A DNA stretch of 64,000 nucleotides from Roseivirga misakiensis. Lineage in GTDB: Bacteria; Bacteroidota; Bacteroidia; Cytophagales; Cyclobacteriaceae. Both the position numbers and the translations under genes were made by a program. Below the pieces are notes generated by a model. The model saw only the letters and a list, made by a program, of their open reading frames with translations. It searched no databases and had not been told where the DNA came from. The stretch is taken from assembly GCF_001747105.1 (NCBI RefSeq), contig NZ_MDGQ01000005.1, positions 1,736,001 through 1,800,000 of the forward strand, written 5' to 3'. Position 1 is the stretch's first letter. Each line of letters begins with the position of its first letter. Positions 18,635-27,233 of the stretch are shown piece after piece.

Positions 18635-21553
18635 ATGAGTTTAAGCGACTTAAAAACATCCCTTTCAGGGGAATTATTCACTGACCAGACCACCCGTAAA
18701 CTTTACGCCACGGACGCCTCAGCCTATCGCGAGTTACCGCTTGCCGTAGCCATTCCTTCCAATAAAGAGGACTTAATTACCCTAGTGCACTATGCACGCA
18801 AAAACAAGACATCACTTATTCCAAGAACCGCGGGAACTAGCCTTGCCGGTCAAGTTGTGGGGAATGGTATCGTTGTAGATATCTCGAAACACTTTAATCA
18901 GATACTCGAGGTAAACGCTGATGAAGGTTATGCTTGGGTAGAGCCTGGTATCATTCGTGATGATTTAAATAAGCATTTAGCACCTTACGGTTTCTTCTTT
19001 GCTCCTGAAACATCTACCGCGAATAGAGCAATGATTGGTGGCATGATTGGTAATAACTCATGTGGCTCTAATTCTGTGACTTATGGCAGTACGAGAGAAC
19101 ATTTACTTGAAGTAAATACTATACTGGCAGATGGTAGCGAATCTTGGTTTGGCAACGTAGATTCCAATGCTTTTCTTGATCGTTGTAATGGCCTTTCCGT
19201 CAGTGGGGAATTACAGAATAACATCTACTTTGAAACGCGAGAAATTCTCCGGAATGAGGTCAATCAAAAAGAGATAATCGAGGGCTTCCCAAAGGCCGAT
19301 ATACCTAGAAGAAATACTGGTTATGCGTTGGATATGCTCTTGCGCCAAGTACCATTCTCCCCTTCAGGGTCGCCTTTCAATTTTTCTAGTTTAATCGCAG
19401 GTTCCGAGGGTACGTTATGTTTTGTAACGGCTGCGAAGATTAAACTGACACCACTACCTCCCGATAACAAAAGACTAGTCTGCATACATTCCGAGACTAT
19501 AGACGATAGTTTAAAAGCGAACCTTGTTGCCCTAAAATATGAACCATCGGCCTGTGAGCTCATGGACCACTACATTTTGGAGGCGACAAAACGAAACGCG
19601 ATGTACAATGCGTTGCGCTTTTTTGTACAAGGTGATCCGCAAGCGATACTTGTCGTTGAGTTGAATGGCGAAAACAGTGAGGAAGCCGATAAAAAAGTAG
19701 CAACACTCATAGATGACCTAAAAGCACAAGGGCGTGGATATGCCTACCCTGTCATTAAGGGCGCTAAAATCAAATCGGTCTGGAACCTTCGAAAAGCAGG
19801 CTTAGGGCTTTTGTCAAACATTCCTGGTGATGCCAAACCTGCACCTGTCATAGAAGATACAGCCGTTGACGTCGAAGATTTACCAGCTTATATCAAAGAA
19901 TTCAATGAAATTCTAGACAAACACGGTCTCTACTCGGTTCATTATGCTCATGCTGGCTCAGGAGAATTACACCTCCGCCCGATCATCAACCTAAAGACCG
20001 CTGAAGGTCAAAAGCAATTCCGGGTTATTGCTGAAGAAATCGCGACGCTGGTAAAAAAGTATAAAGGATCACTCTCTGGTGAACATGGTGATGGCAGACT
20101 GAGAGGAGAATTTATACCCCAAATGATCGGTGAGCATAACTACCAATTGGTCAAAAAAGTAAAGGAAATTTGGGACCCCGAAAATATCTTTAATCCGGGT
20201 AAAATCGTCGATACGCCTCCAATGGACACCTTTTTAAGGTATGAGAAGGATCAAGAGACTAAAGAATTTGATACAAAATTCGATTTTACACCTACTGACG
20301 GTATTCTGCGTACTGCCGAGCTATGCAATGGTTCTGGAGACTGTCGCAAGTCAGAACTAAGCGGTGGTACAATGTGCCCTAGTTACATGGCCACTAGAAA
20401 TGAGAAAGACACTACTCGAGCGCGAGCCAATATTCTTAGAGAAATCCTAACCCAATCCAACGAGGAAAATCCATTTGCGAATGATGAGATAAAGGAAGTT
20501 ATGGATCTGTGCCTTTCCTGTAAAGGCTGTAGTTCAGAATGTCCATCCAACGTGGATATGGCCAAATTAAAGGCCGAATGGCAATACCAATATTACCAGA
20601 AAAATGGTGTCCCAGTTAGGGCTAAGCGCATCGGAAACTTTTCTAAACAGATGAAGCTCGCCAGCAAAGTCCCATGGGCCTACAACTTCATTTTCGGCAA
20701 TGACTTCACAGGAAACTTGGCAAAATCAGTCGCTGGTTTTGCCAAAGAGCGAAGTATGCCAAAATTGTCAGAAAAGACGCTCAATCACTGGTTAACCAAA
20801 GATTTTAAACCGAATATTTCCGATAAAAAGGTCTACTTCTTCTGCGATGAATTCACCAATTACAATGATGCTGAAATCGGAGAAACGGCCGTAAGACTAT
20901 TGGATAAGCTAGGTTATCAAGTGATTTATGTGCCTCATGCCGATTCTGGTAGACCTCAATTATCTAAAGGCCTATTGGACGACGCGAAAAAACTGGCAGA
21001 GCAAAACATCGCCATATTCGATGAGCTATTGACAGCGGCCACACCTTTAGTTGGGGTTGAACCATCAGCAATACTGACTTTTAGAGATGAATACATTTCT
21101 TTAACGCGGGGTGAATTACAAGAAAAAGCGACTAGAATCGCTCAGCATGTCTTCACAATTGAGGAATTTTTGGCCAATGAATTTGATGCGGGTCGAATTT
21201 CAGCAGAAAGCTTTACTGAAAAATCACAATTGATTAAAGTGCATGGACACTGCCATCAAAAGTCACTTTCGTCGATGGTTCCGACTAAAAAGCTGTTATC
21301 CCTACCGAAAAACTTTAAGGTCCATATGATACCTTCAGGCTGTTGCGGCATGGCAGGTTCTTTTGGTTATGAAAAAGAGCATTATGAGGTCTCTATGAAA
21401 ATCGGAGAACTCGTTCTCTTCCCTACCGTTAGAAAACAACCTGAGGAAGTGCTAATTGCAGCGGCTGGTACAAGTTGTCGTCATCAGATCAAAGATGGAA
21501 CCGCCAGAACAGCCCTTCACCCAGTAGAAATACTTTGGAATTCATTGCGATGA
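18635..21553 (+). CDS. FAD-linked oxidase with C-terminal Fe-S and CCG domains (YdiJ-like 2-hydroxyacid dehydrogenase)
   Basis: A 972-residue flavoprotein. The N-terminal FAD-binding type 4 domain has RTAGTSLAGQVVG and GGMIGNNSCGSNS (about residues 60-150). The FAD-oxidase C-terminal fold extends to about 540. Then come two cysteine clusters for 4Fe-4S centres (near 563-580 and CLSCKGCSSECP near 624-636), and CCG-type motifs GHCHQKS and SGCCGMAG (near 870 and 900). This GlcD-GlcF-like fusion and length match E. coli YdiJ, which oxidises D-2-hydroxy acids such as D-2-hydroxyglutarate and passes electrons onward; D-lactate is an alternative substrate. It overlaps modA by 4 bases. Fe-S chemistry does not itself need molybdenum, so the link to the mod genes is unexplained. 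Confidence 0.9.
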   Translation: MSLSDLKTSLSGELFTDQTTRKLYATDASAYRELPLAVAIPSNKEDLITLVHYARKNKTSLIPRTAGTSLAGQVVGNGIVVDISKHFNQILEVNADEGYAWVEPGIIRDDLNKHLAPYGFFFAPETSTANRAMIGGMIGNNSCGSNSVTYGSTREHLLEVNTILADGSESWFGNVDSNAFLDRCNGLSVSGELQNNIYFETREILRNEVNQKEIIEGFPKADIPRRNTGYALDMLLRQVPFSPSGSPFNFSSLIAGSEGTLCFVTAAKIKLTPLPPDNKRLVCIHSETIDDSLKANLVALKYEPSACELMDHYILEATKRNAMYNALRFFVQGDPQAILVVELNGENSEEADKKVATLIDDLKAQGRGYAYPVIKGAKIKSVWNLRKAGLGLLSNIPGDAKPAPVIEDTAVDVEDLPAYIKEFNEILDKHGLYSVHYAHAGSGELHLRPIINLKTAEGQKQFRVIAEEIATLVKKYKGSLSGEHGDGRLRGEFIPQMIGEHNYQLVKKVKEIWDPENIFNPGKIVDTPPMDTFLRYEKDQETKEFDTKFDFTPTDGILRTAELCNGSGDCRKSELSGGTMCPSYMATRNEKDTTRARANILREILTQSNEENPFANDEIKEVMDLCLSCKGCSSECPSNVDMAKLKAEWQYQYYQKNGVPVRAKRIGNFSKQMKLASKVPWAYNFIFGNDFTGNLAKSVAGFAKERSMPKLSEKTLNHWLTKDFKPNISDKKVYFFCDEFTNYNDAEIGETAVRLLDKLGYQVIYVPHADSGRPQLSKGLLDDAKKLAEQNIAIFDELLTAATPLVGVEPSAILTFRDEYISLTRGELQEKATRIAQHVFTIEEFLANEFDAGRISAESFTEKSQLIKVHGHCHQKSLSSMVPTKKLLSLPKNFKVHMIPSGCCGMAGSFGYEKEHYEVSMKIGELVLFPTVRKQPEEVLIAAAGTSCRHQIKDGTARTALHPVEILWNSLR

Positions 21554-22305
21554 GACAAATCGGCTTAGTGCTTTTCTTGGCTATCACGGCATTATCTTGT
21601 TCGAAAGATACTGATCCAACGCTTCGTGTGGCTACTTCAGCCAACATGCAGTTTGCCATGGAGGCACTCGAAAAAGTCTTTGAAAAACAATCCGGTCACG
21701 AAATTGAGGTAATACTAGGTTCTTCTGGGAAACTCACATCACAAATTGTTGCTGGAGCGCCGTATGATTTATTCTTTTCAGCCGATACAAGGTTCCCCCA
21801 GAAACTTTTCGATGATGGTATTAGCGATCAAGCACCGAAGATCTATGCCTACGGAAAATTGGTTGTATGGTCAGCGCTGGACTCCGTACTCTCAAAAGAT
21901 CAGGAAGCTGAATTAAGGACGATGAAAATGGCACTAGCCAATCCAAAAACGGCACCTTACGGCCAAGCTGCCATAGAATATTTGACAGCCACCGGTGATA
22001 TCGATAAAATAAACGATCGCCTCGTTTTTGGAGAAAGCATTGCTCAAGTCAATCAATTTTTGCTCACAGGAGCCGTCAGACTGGGCTTTACATCCAAGTC
22101 TAGCATTTATGCCGAAGCTTTTCAAGGAAAAGGTCAATGGACCGAAATCCCTACCGAGATGTATGAGCCGTTGGCCCAATCCATGATTATTTTAGCGCAA
22201 CGAGAAGCGCTCGGTCAACAGGCACAGGAGTTTTATGATTTTGTCCTTTCTTCTAATGGACAGAAAATTTTGGATAACTTCGGTTATTCGACTGTCAACA
22301 ATTGA
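21550..22305 (+). CDS. modA: Molybdate-binding lipoprotein ModA
   Basis: A 251-residue substrate-binding protein of the molybdate ABC importer. The chosen ATG at 21550 overlaps the preceding stop (ATGA) and gives a clean lipoprotein signal, MRQIGLVLFLAITALSC, with the lipobox cysteine at 17; the longer open frame to 21475 would bury the signal. ModA hallmarks follow: ATSANMQFAMEAL, then ILGSSGKLTSQIVAGAPYDLFFSAD, and the later GQAAIEYL region. Family knowledge: it binds molybdate (or tungstate) and delivers it to ModBC. Here it would be membrane-anchored rather than freely periplasmic. It is followed by the Mop-domain gene with a 4-base overlap. Confidence 0.92.
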   Translation: MRQIGLVLFLAITALSCSKDTDPTLRVATSANMQFAMEALEKVFEKQSGHEIEVILGSSGKLTSQIVAGAPYDLFFSADTRFPQKLFDDGISDQAPKIYAYGKLVVWSALDSVLSKDQEAELRTMKMALANPKTAPYGQAAIEYLTATGDIDKINDRLVFGESIAQVNQFLLTGAVRLGFTSKSSIYAEAFQGKGQWTEIPTEMYEPLAQSMIILAQREALGQQAQEFYDFVLSSNGQKILDNFGYSTVNN

Positions 22306-22703
22306 ATACCCTAAAAGCCGAAATATCATCTATTAATACCAAAGGAAGTTTAAGTATTGTCACGCTTAAAGCTGCTGGTCAAGTCCTGACTTCCATGGTG
22401 ATCGATACTCCTGAAACTTCGGACATTTTGAAAGTAGGTAATGTGATTAACGCCTTGTTCAAAGAGACCGAAGTAATCATTGGCTTAAGTCAAGAACAAG
22501 CTCTAAGCGTTGAAAACAAGCTAAACGGGACGGTTCTATCTTTAGAAACCGATGAATTGCTCGCTCGTGTAGTGATTCAAATTGATACAGCGCTTATATC
22601 TTCCATTACCACCACTTCAGCCTTAAAAAAGCTTAATTTGGCCAAAGGAACGGCAGTATTTGCCATGATCAAGTCTAATGAAATCATGTTATCGGCGATA
22701 TGA
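22302..22703 (+). CDS. Di-Mop molybdate-binding protein (TTG start)
   Basis: A 133-residue protein made of two Mop/TOBE-like repeats. The first is about 1-66 (NTLKAEISSINTKGSLSIVT) and the second about 67-133 (VENKLNGTVLSLETDELLAR). Such molbindin-like proteins bind molybdate in oligomers and act as storage or buffering proteins, or as detached regulatory domains of ModC/ModE. The start must be TTG at 22302, overlapping the modA stop (TTGA), because the first ATG comes after the core strand of repeat 1. It overlaps modB by 4 bases. Its position between modA and modB is unusual, but the domain makes a molybdate role very likely. Confidence 0.8.
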   Translation: MNTLKAEISSINTKGSLSIVTLKAAGQVLTSMVIDTPETSDILKVGNVINALFKETEVIIGLSQEQALSVENKLNGTVLSLETDELLARVVIQIDTALISSITTTSALKKLNLAKGTAVFAMIKSNEIMLSAI

Positions 22704-23371
22704 ATTGGGAACCCATCATATTGACTTTAAGACTAGCCGCCGTCACTACAATACTCTTGCTGTTCATTTCTATACCGATCGCCAATTGGTTGGCTAACAC
22801 TAAGAGTAAGGCAAAACCGTTTATTGAAGCCGTTATCAGTATGCCTCTTGTGCTTCCTCCTACAGTATTAGGATTCTATTTATTGATCGCGTTTAGTCCA
22901 AACAATGGTTTTGGTGCCTGGCTTGATCAAACGCTCGGACTTAGCTTGATTTTCTCTTTTGAAGGACTCGTCATAGCTTCTCTGATTTACAGCTTACCAT
23001 TTATGGTCCACCCAATACAATCCGGTTTATCGAGCCTACCTCAATCTATTTCGGAAGCCTCATTTATGATCGGAAAATCTAAGTTACAAACCTTGATCCG
23101 CGTGCTTTTGCCCAATATCAAACCTTCGATTATTACAGGTATAACCCTTTCATTTGCGCATACGATGGGTGAGTTTGGTGTTGTGCTAATGATTGGAGGC
23201 AACATTCCAGGCCAAACGAAAGTAGCTTCCATTGCTATTTATGATGAAGTAGAGTCACTCAATTACAGCGCTGCCAACAACTATGCGCTTATCTTACTGA
23301 TTTTCTCCTTCCTGGTGCTTTTATCAGTCTATATGATCAACAATGGGGCACTTAAACGTTTTTGGAAATGA
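22700..23371 (+). CDS. modB: Molybdate ABC transporter permease ModB
   Basis: A 223-residue inner-membrane permease with about five to six hydrophobic helices. ModB hallmarks are visible: MPLVLPPTVLGFYLL (about 50-65), and the EAA loop region SEASFMIGKSKLQTLIRVLLPNIKPSI, followed by AHTMGEFGVVLMIGGNIPG. Length is normal. It forms the channel for molybdate with ModC as motor. It overlaps the Mop gene (ATGA at 22700-22703) and modC (ATGA at 23368-23371), so the whole operon is translationally coupled. Confidence 0.94.
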   Translation: MNWEPIILTLRLAAVTTILLLFISIPIANWLANTKSKAKPFIEAVISMPLVLPPTVLGFYLLIAFSPNNGFGAWLDQTLGLSLIFSFEGLVIASLIYSLPFMVHPIQSGLSSLPQSISEASFMIGKSKLQTLIRVLLPNIKPSIITGITLSFAHTMGEFGVVLMIGGNIPGQTKVASIAIYDEVESLNYSAANNYALILLIFSFLVLLSVYMINNGALKRFWK

Positions 23372-24243
23372 TAGACTTATCCATCCGTAAATCATTAGAA
23401 AGCAACGTTGGTAAGTTCAGCATTACAGCGGCAATTACATTGGCCAAAGGCACACTCACCGCAGTTCAGGGACGATCTGGGGCTGGAAAGACATCTTTAT
23501 TAAGGCTAATGTCGGGCTTAATTACGCCTGATCAAGGCCGTATATCTTGTAATGGCGTAGATTGGTTCAATTCGGAAAAACAGATTAACCTTTCAGTGCA
23601 AAAGAGAAATATCGGTTATGTTTCTCAAGATTATTCACTTTTCCCGAATATGACGGTTTTAGGGAACCTTGAGTTTGCTTTACCAAAAGGAGAAAGCAAG
23701 GCATATTTGAATGAATTGATTGAAATAATGGCCCTGGGAGACTTGCAGAACGTGAAACCCAAGTTCCTATCAGGCGGACAGCAGCAACGTGTTGCTTTGG
23801 CCAGAGCGCTTGCACAAAGACCCGCTCTACTCCTGCTAGATGAGCCCCTCTCCGCTTTAGACCCCGAAACTAGAAGGAACCTGCAATCGCATATCCTAGC
23901 GTTACATCAGACCTATAACCTCACTACGCTTATGGTGACACATGATACTGCCGAAACACTAAAATTGGCAGATCATGTATTAGTCATGGAAAACGGTGCG
24001 ATTATCAAAAGCGGTAAACCCACAGAAATTCTAGCAAACCAAGGGCTAAGTGGTAAATTTCAGTTTACAGGCGAAATAGTGGATATCCGACCTGAAGGCG
24101 TAGTTAGCATTGTATCGGTGCTTATTGGGAAAGATTTGGTGCGCGTGATATCAGAAAAGGAAGAGCTGAAGGACTTAACGATTGGAGACAAAGTTCTAGT
24201 CGCTTCTAAGGCCTTTAACCCTATTTTAAAGCGACTAGACTAA
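23368..24243 (+). CDS. modC: Molybdate ABC transporter ATP-binding protein ModC
   Basis: A 291-residue ATPase. The ATG at 23368 overlaps the modB stop and is preferred to the in-frame TTG two codons earlier. Walker A is GRSGAGKT (35-42), the signature is LSGGQQQR (134-141), Walker B is ALLLLDEP (153-160), and the switch histidine lies in MVTHDTAETL. The last 60 residues (from about QFTGEIVDIRPEG) form a single TOBE/Mop domain. It energises molybdate import. The gene ends 7 bases from the convergent lipoprotein gene at 24251, with no clear hairpin in between. Confidence 0.94.
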   Translation: MIDLSIRKSLESNVGKFSITAAITLAKGTLTAVQGRSGAGKTSLLRLMSGLITPDQGRISCNGVDWFNSEKQINLSVQKRNIGYVSQDYSLFPNMTVLGNLEFALPKGESKAYLNELIEIMALGDLQNVKPKFLSGGQQQRVALARALAQRPALLLLDEPLSALDPETRRNLQSHILALHQTYNLTTLMVTHDTAETLKLADHVLVMENGAIIKSGKPTEILANQGLSGKFQFTGEIVDIRPEGVVSIVSVLIGKDLVRVISEKEELKDLTIGDKVLVASKAFNPILKRLD

Positions 24244-24250
24244 TTTAGTT

Positions 24251-24634
24251 TTATTGATCCCCATCGCAGGAGTCCAAAATTTTAACAGGGTAAATCGGTT
24301 CAGGCATATTTGAAGGAATCGCTAAACAGACTATGCAATTGGCATGCTCCTCTGGTTCGGCAATCGTTATGAAGAAGCTGCCATCAAGCATCTCTGAAAG
24401 ATTATCATCACAAGAATCGAAAATGGCACCGATTACATTTGTGTAAACTTGACCATCAGTACTCGTCCAAGTACTTAGCTTTAGGTTTTCTCCACCACTA
24501 ATCACTTCCAATACAGCATTACCGCAAATGTGAGTGATTACTTGTACTTCAATACAATCAGGGCTAGCCTCATTCTCGCAAGATTGGAGGTAAAAAAATG
24601 TAACCACTAAAAGGGAAAGATAAATTCGTTTCAT
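24251..24634 (-). CDS. Small cysteine-containing lipoprotein, function unknown
   Basis: A 127-residue protein with a lipoprotein signal (MKRIYLSLLVVTFFYLQSC, lipobox cysteine at 19). The mature part contains seven further cysteines, among them those in SPDCIEV, HICGNAV, DSCDDN, NCIVCLA and LDSCDGD, so disulphides in the periplasm or on the surface are likely. No family is recognised. It lies convergent to modC and downstream of the terminator of the DUF6249-like gene, and so appears monocistronic. Confidence 0.75.
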   Translation of the reverse strand: MKRIYLSLLVVTFFYLQSCENEASPDCIEVQVITHICGNAVLEVISGGENLKLSTWTSTDGQVYTNVIGAIFDSCDDNLSEMLDGSFFITIAEPEEHANCIVCLAIPSNMPEPIYPVKILDSCDGDQ

Positions 24635-24690
24635 AGCATGTCGTTGTTCTATTTCTTTGACCCCAATCAGCTATGTAAGGTTGTAATGAA

Positions 24691-24728
24691 AATTAAAAAG
24701 CCATCAATCGGTATACGAAAGATGGCTT
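24691..24728 (-). terminator. Intrinsic terminator of the DUF6249-like gene
   Basis: On the minus strand the 8-base stem AAGCCATC / GATGGCTT with a 15-base loop is followed by TTTTTAATTTT. It lies 24 bases after the stop of the gene at 24752-25108 and just upstream of the lipoprotein gene. Confidence 0.7.
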
Positions 24729-24751
24729 CAAATTATTTACTTCAAAAGGTC

Positions 24752-25108
24752 TTACTGTTCCTTTTTAATCTCTTGCTTCATAAATATAAAGTAGATTAAA
24801 AAGCCTAGCGATGCAGCTGTAATTACGATTCCGTAGGCGGCCGTTGAATCATAATAATAATCCATAGAGTTAATGATAATCAATCCAATTCCACTAAAAA
24901 ATAAGATTAACCCCCATTTTAAGGATGTATAATAGTTTTCCTTAGCACCATCCTTTAACAACTCCATAGCCTCTTCATTAATCAGGCCCGCCTCAATCAT
25001 TCTTCTTCTTAAACGATAACTCGTGATTCCCTTTATAATGCCTATTGTTGTAAACCCTGTGAAGGCAAAAGTGATCAAAACAGTGAGTACAATATCAAAA
25101 CCTTCCAT
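24752..25108 (-). CDS. Small membrane protein, DUF6249-like
   Basis: A 118-residue protein with three predicted membrane segments (about 6-26, 63-82 and 88-108) and a basic cytoplasmic stretch YRLRRRMIEAGLINEEAM between the first two. This pattern matches small DUF6249-type membrane proteins of Bacteroidota that are often found beside ECF sigma-factor genes, as here: the sigma-factor gene starts divergently 153 bases away. A role in modulating the sigma factor or sensing the membrane is possible but not shown. It is followed by a clear terminator. Confidence 0.65.
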   Translation of the reverse strand: MEGFDIVLTVLITFAFTGFTTIGIIKGITSYRLRRRMIEAGLINEEAMELLKDGAKENYYTSLKWGLILFFSGIGLIIINSMDYYYDSTAAYGIVITAASLGFLIYFIFMKQEIKKEQ

Positions 25109-25261
25109 AATTCTGTTATTTAAAATTCATTTGCCTCATCAGACATCAGTGGTTTTAGGAATGTTGCAGTTTAAGTGAAAAAAGTTTTCGATCTTAATAT
25201 TTTTTAGAGTAATCAGGTTTTGCTGCAACATAAACCTGATGGATTTTGTCTAACGGCTCAA

Positions 25262-25822
25262 ATGGATGATCAGTCGCTGGTTAAAAGCGTTTTAAGGGGC
25301 AATGACCAGGCTTTCGAATTTTTAATTCGAAAGCATGAGAAGTTGGTGTTTCACATGATCCAAAAACTGACCACAAATCACGTCTTGGTTGAGGAACTCG
25401 CTCAGGATGTATTTATGAAGGTTTATGAGAAGCTGCCAGGGTTTCGTTTCAACAGTAAGTTGTCTACTTGGATTGCCACGATCGCCTACCGCCACACCAT
25501 CAATACCTTGAAGAAAGAGAATAAAATGACTTATCAAGACATGGAAGAGATAGATGAGGGTAATTTCTTTAAAGAATCTACTACACCAGAAGACTTATTG
25601 ACTGCTGCCAATACTTCGGCATTTGTTCAGAAACAGATAGAAAAATTACCAGCGCATTACAGAAACATACTTTACCTGTTCCATATCGAAGAAATGACTT
25701 ACCCAGAGATTGTTGAAATCACTGGAATGCCCGAAGGAACGGTCAAAAACTATCTTTTCAGGGCCCGAAAGTTACTCAAGGACCAATTATCTAAATTTGT
25801 AAATAAGGAGGAGTTACTATGA
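25262..25822 (+). CDS. RNA polymerase ECF-type sigma factor
   Basis: A 186-residue sigma-70-family factor. The ATG at 25262 (MDDQSLVKSVLRGNDQAF) is chosen over an upstream in-frame TTG because it begins exactly where family members begin. Region 2 covers about 18-85 (EELAQDVFMKVYEKLPGF, then FNSKLSTWIATIAYR). Region 4 covers about 125-180 with the helix-turn-helix MTYPEIVEITGMPEGTVKNY. There is no region 1 or 3. It overlaps the next gene by 4 bases, and that gene looks like a membrane anti-sigma partner. The target regulon is unknown. Confidence 0.92.
   Translation: MDDQSLVKSVLRGNDQAFEFLIRKHEKLVFHMIQKLTTNHVLVEELAQDVFMKVYEKLPGFRFNSKLSTWIATIAYRHTINTLKKENKMTYQDMEEIDEGNFFKESTTPEDLLTAANTSAFVQKQIEKLPAHYRNILYLFHIEEMTYPEIVEITGMPEGTVKNYLFRARKLLKDQLSKFVNKEELL
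25805..25811 (+). promoter_or_regulatory. Strong Shine-Dalgarno-like site before the putative anti-sigma gene
   Basis: AAGGAGG lies 7 bases before the ATG at 25819, inside the last codons of the sigma-factor gene. Perfect matches to the anti-SD are uncommon in Bacteroidota. It could also simply reflect the Lys-Glu-Glu codons it encodes. Confidence 0.4.
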
Positions 25823-26208
25823 AAAGTAAAAGAGGAATAAACGACCAATTAGACTTCGATCCATCTGAAGATAATCACTTGTACGAGGTTCTTTTCCAAC
25901 AAATTGAACAAGAAGAGGATATTTCCATCAACCCCAAATTCTCTGCTACCATCCTTGAACAACTCAAACGAAAGCGTAAAAAGGAGGCCCTTAGGGAGAA
26001 TATCTACTTTGGGTTAGCGATTGCTGGCGTTTTTGCTTTTGGGTTTACAGTACTACAAGTGATCTCTTCCTTTGGCGGAAATTCTAATACCTTTTTACCG
26101 AAAATAATCTTGCCTGCTACTGGCCTAGTTTCACTAATCGTAATTTTTCAATTAGTTGACCATAAGCTCTTAAAGAGAAAAAGGTTTAAAAGACACCTGG
26201 GTATTTAA
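25819..26208 (+). CDS. Putative membrane anti-sigma factor
   Basis: A 129-residue protein with a charged N-terminal region (about 1-58) that ends in a basic stretch KRKRKKEALREN, then two membrane segments (about 63-83 and 92-112) and a basic C-terminal tail. Its start codon overlaps the sigma-factor stop (ATGA). No classical zinc anti-sigma motif (HxxxCxxC) is visible, so the anti-sigma call rests on position and layout only. It overlaps the convergent oxygenase gene by 4 bases. Confidence 0.55.
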   Translation: MKSKRGINDQLDFDPSEDNHLYEVLFQQIEQEEDISINPKFSATILEQLKRKRKKEALRENIYFGLAIAGVFAFGFTVLQVISSFGGNSNTFLPKIILPATGLVSLIVIFQLVDHKLLKRKRFKRHLGI

Positions 26209-27233
26209 AGCTTTGTTTCTTTGAACCGCGTATAAGCCGCCGCATAAGAGTCTTGGGTATTGAAGAAATAATTTCTGAAACCAAGGAATAACTGATAAGG
26301 CTTAAAGACGGCCCTATCGAAGTCATTTATTTCCAGACCTATCATATTAGATATATAGTTTCCGATCAAAAAGTTCATAAAGGTTTTGACCTTACCCTCT
26401 AACGGCGAGTTTATCGTAGCGAATTCATAATACTTCAAAAGAGACATAGTCAGGGTTTTACCCGCTTCTGAATATCCGAATTGTCGCTGTCTAATTTTGC
26501 GTTCTAAAACCGCCGCCTCTCTGTTATTTTCGGGTAGTAAAAGCGGGTCTAAACCGAGTAATTCGCCTATTTTATTCCAATAATTAATATAACCGAAAGC
26601 GCTCTCAGCTGTCATCAGTTTACCGAGCTTACGTAATCCTCTGATTGTTAGCAGGGAAAAGGACAAATTTGTGCCTGCCATATCTTCTTGATTCACTGGT
26701 GCACCAAACTTCTTATTATCCCAAGTTTTGTCTTTGCTTACATACCATCTAGTGGCGGCGTGCATTAACCTTACCTTAAGAATACTCATTAAGGCCTTTC
26801 CTTCAGGCTTAAAAGCATTCTTGTGTGTAACATCAAAAACAAATTCTGCGGTATCGTTCAGTCGTTGTGCCGGGTTTTCAAGGATTCTATTTGACCTGAC
26901 GAGTACTTCTGCCCCATTTTTAGCGGCATAACAGTACGGCAAAGACATGAATCCAAGCAGTAGCATAATATCAGAGGCGAATTCATCAAAGAAAGCCTGC
27001 CCTTCTGCCAATACGCCTTCATCCAATTGATCGATTTGCTTTCGCATAGACGTTAAAAGATCAACAAGGGATTGATCTGCATTGGATGAGAGTTCATCTG
27101 TATTGTTCACTAGCCCTTGCAGCTGCTCTTGCAATAGTGCTTTCTTTTGAGGAAAGTATTGTTGGATGACTTTGTCGGCTAACTCATCTTGCTTAAAACG
27201 TAATGAGTCCAATATATCTTCTGAGTATTTCAT
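26205..27233 (-). CDS. Oxygenase MpaB-family / rubber oxygenase-like protein
   Basis: A 342-residue, mostly helical protein without a signal peptide. The central segment KVRLMHAATRWYV, followed by GAPVNQEDMAGTNLSFSLLTIRGLRKLG, matches the MpaB/latex-clearing-protein family (formerly DUF2236), heme-b enzymes that cleave or hydroxylate hydrophobic chains. The His in LMHAATR is a candidate heme ligand. The natural substrate of the bacterial cytoplasmic members is generally unknown. It is convergent with the putative anti-sigma gene (4-base overlap) and appears monocistronic. The 237 bases upstream are AT-rich, with no feature I can support. Confidence 0.75.
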   Translation of the reverse strand: MKYSEDILDSLRFKQDELADKVIQQYFPQKKALLQEQLQGLVNNTDELSSNADQSLVDLLTSMRKQIDQLDEGVLAEGQAFFDEFASDIMLLLGFMSLPYCYAAKNGAEVLVRSNRILENPAQRLNDTAEFVFDVTHKNAFKPEGKALMSILKVRLMHAATRWYVSKDKTWDNKKFGAPVNQEDMAGTNLSFSLLTIRGLRKLGKLMTAESAFGYINYWNKIGELLGLDPLLLPENNREAAVLERKIRQRQFGYSEAGKTLTMSLLKYYEFATINSPLEGKVKTFMNFLIGNYISNMIGLEINDFDRAVFKPYQLFLGFRNYFFNTQDSYAAAYTRFKETKL

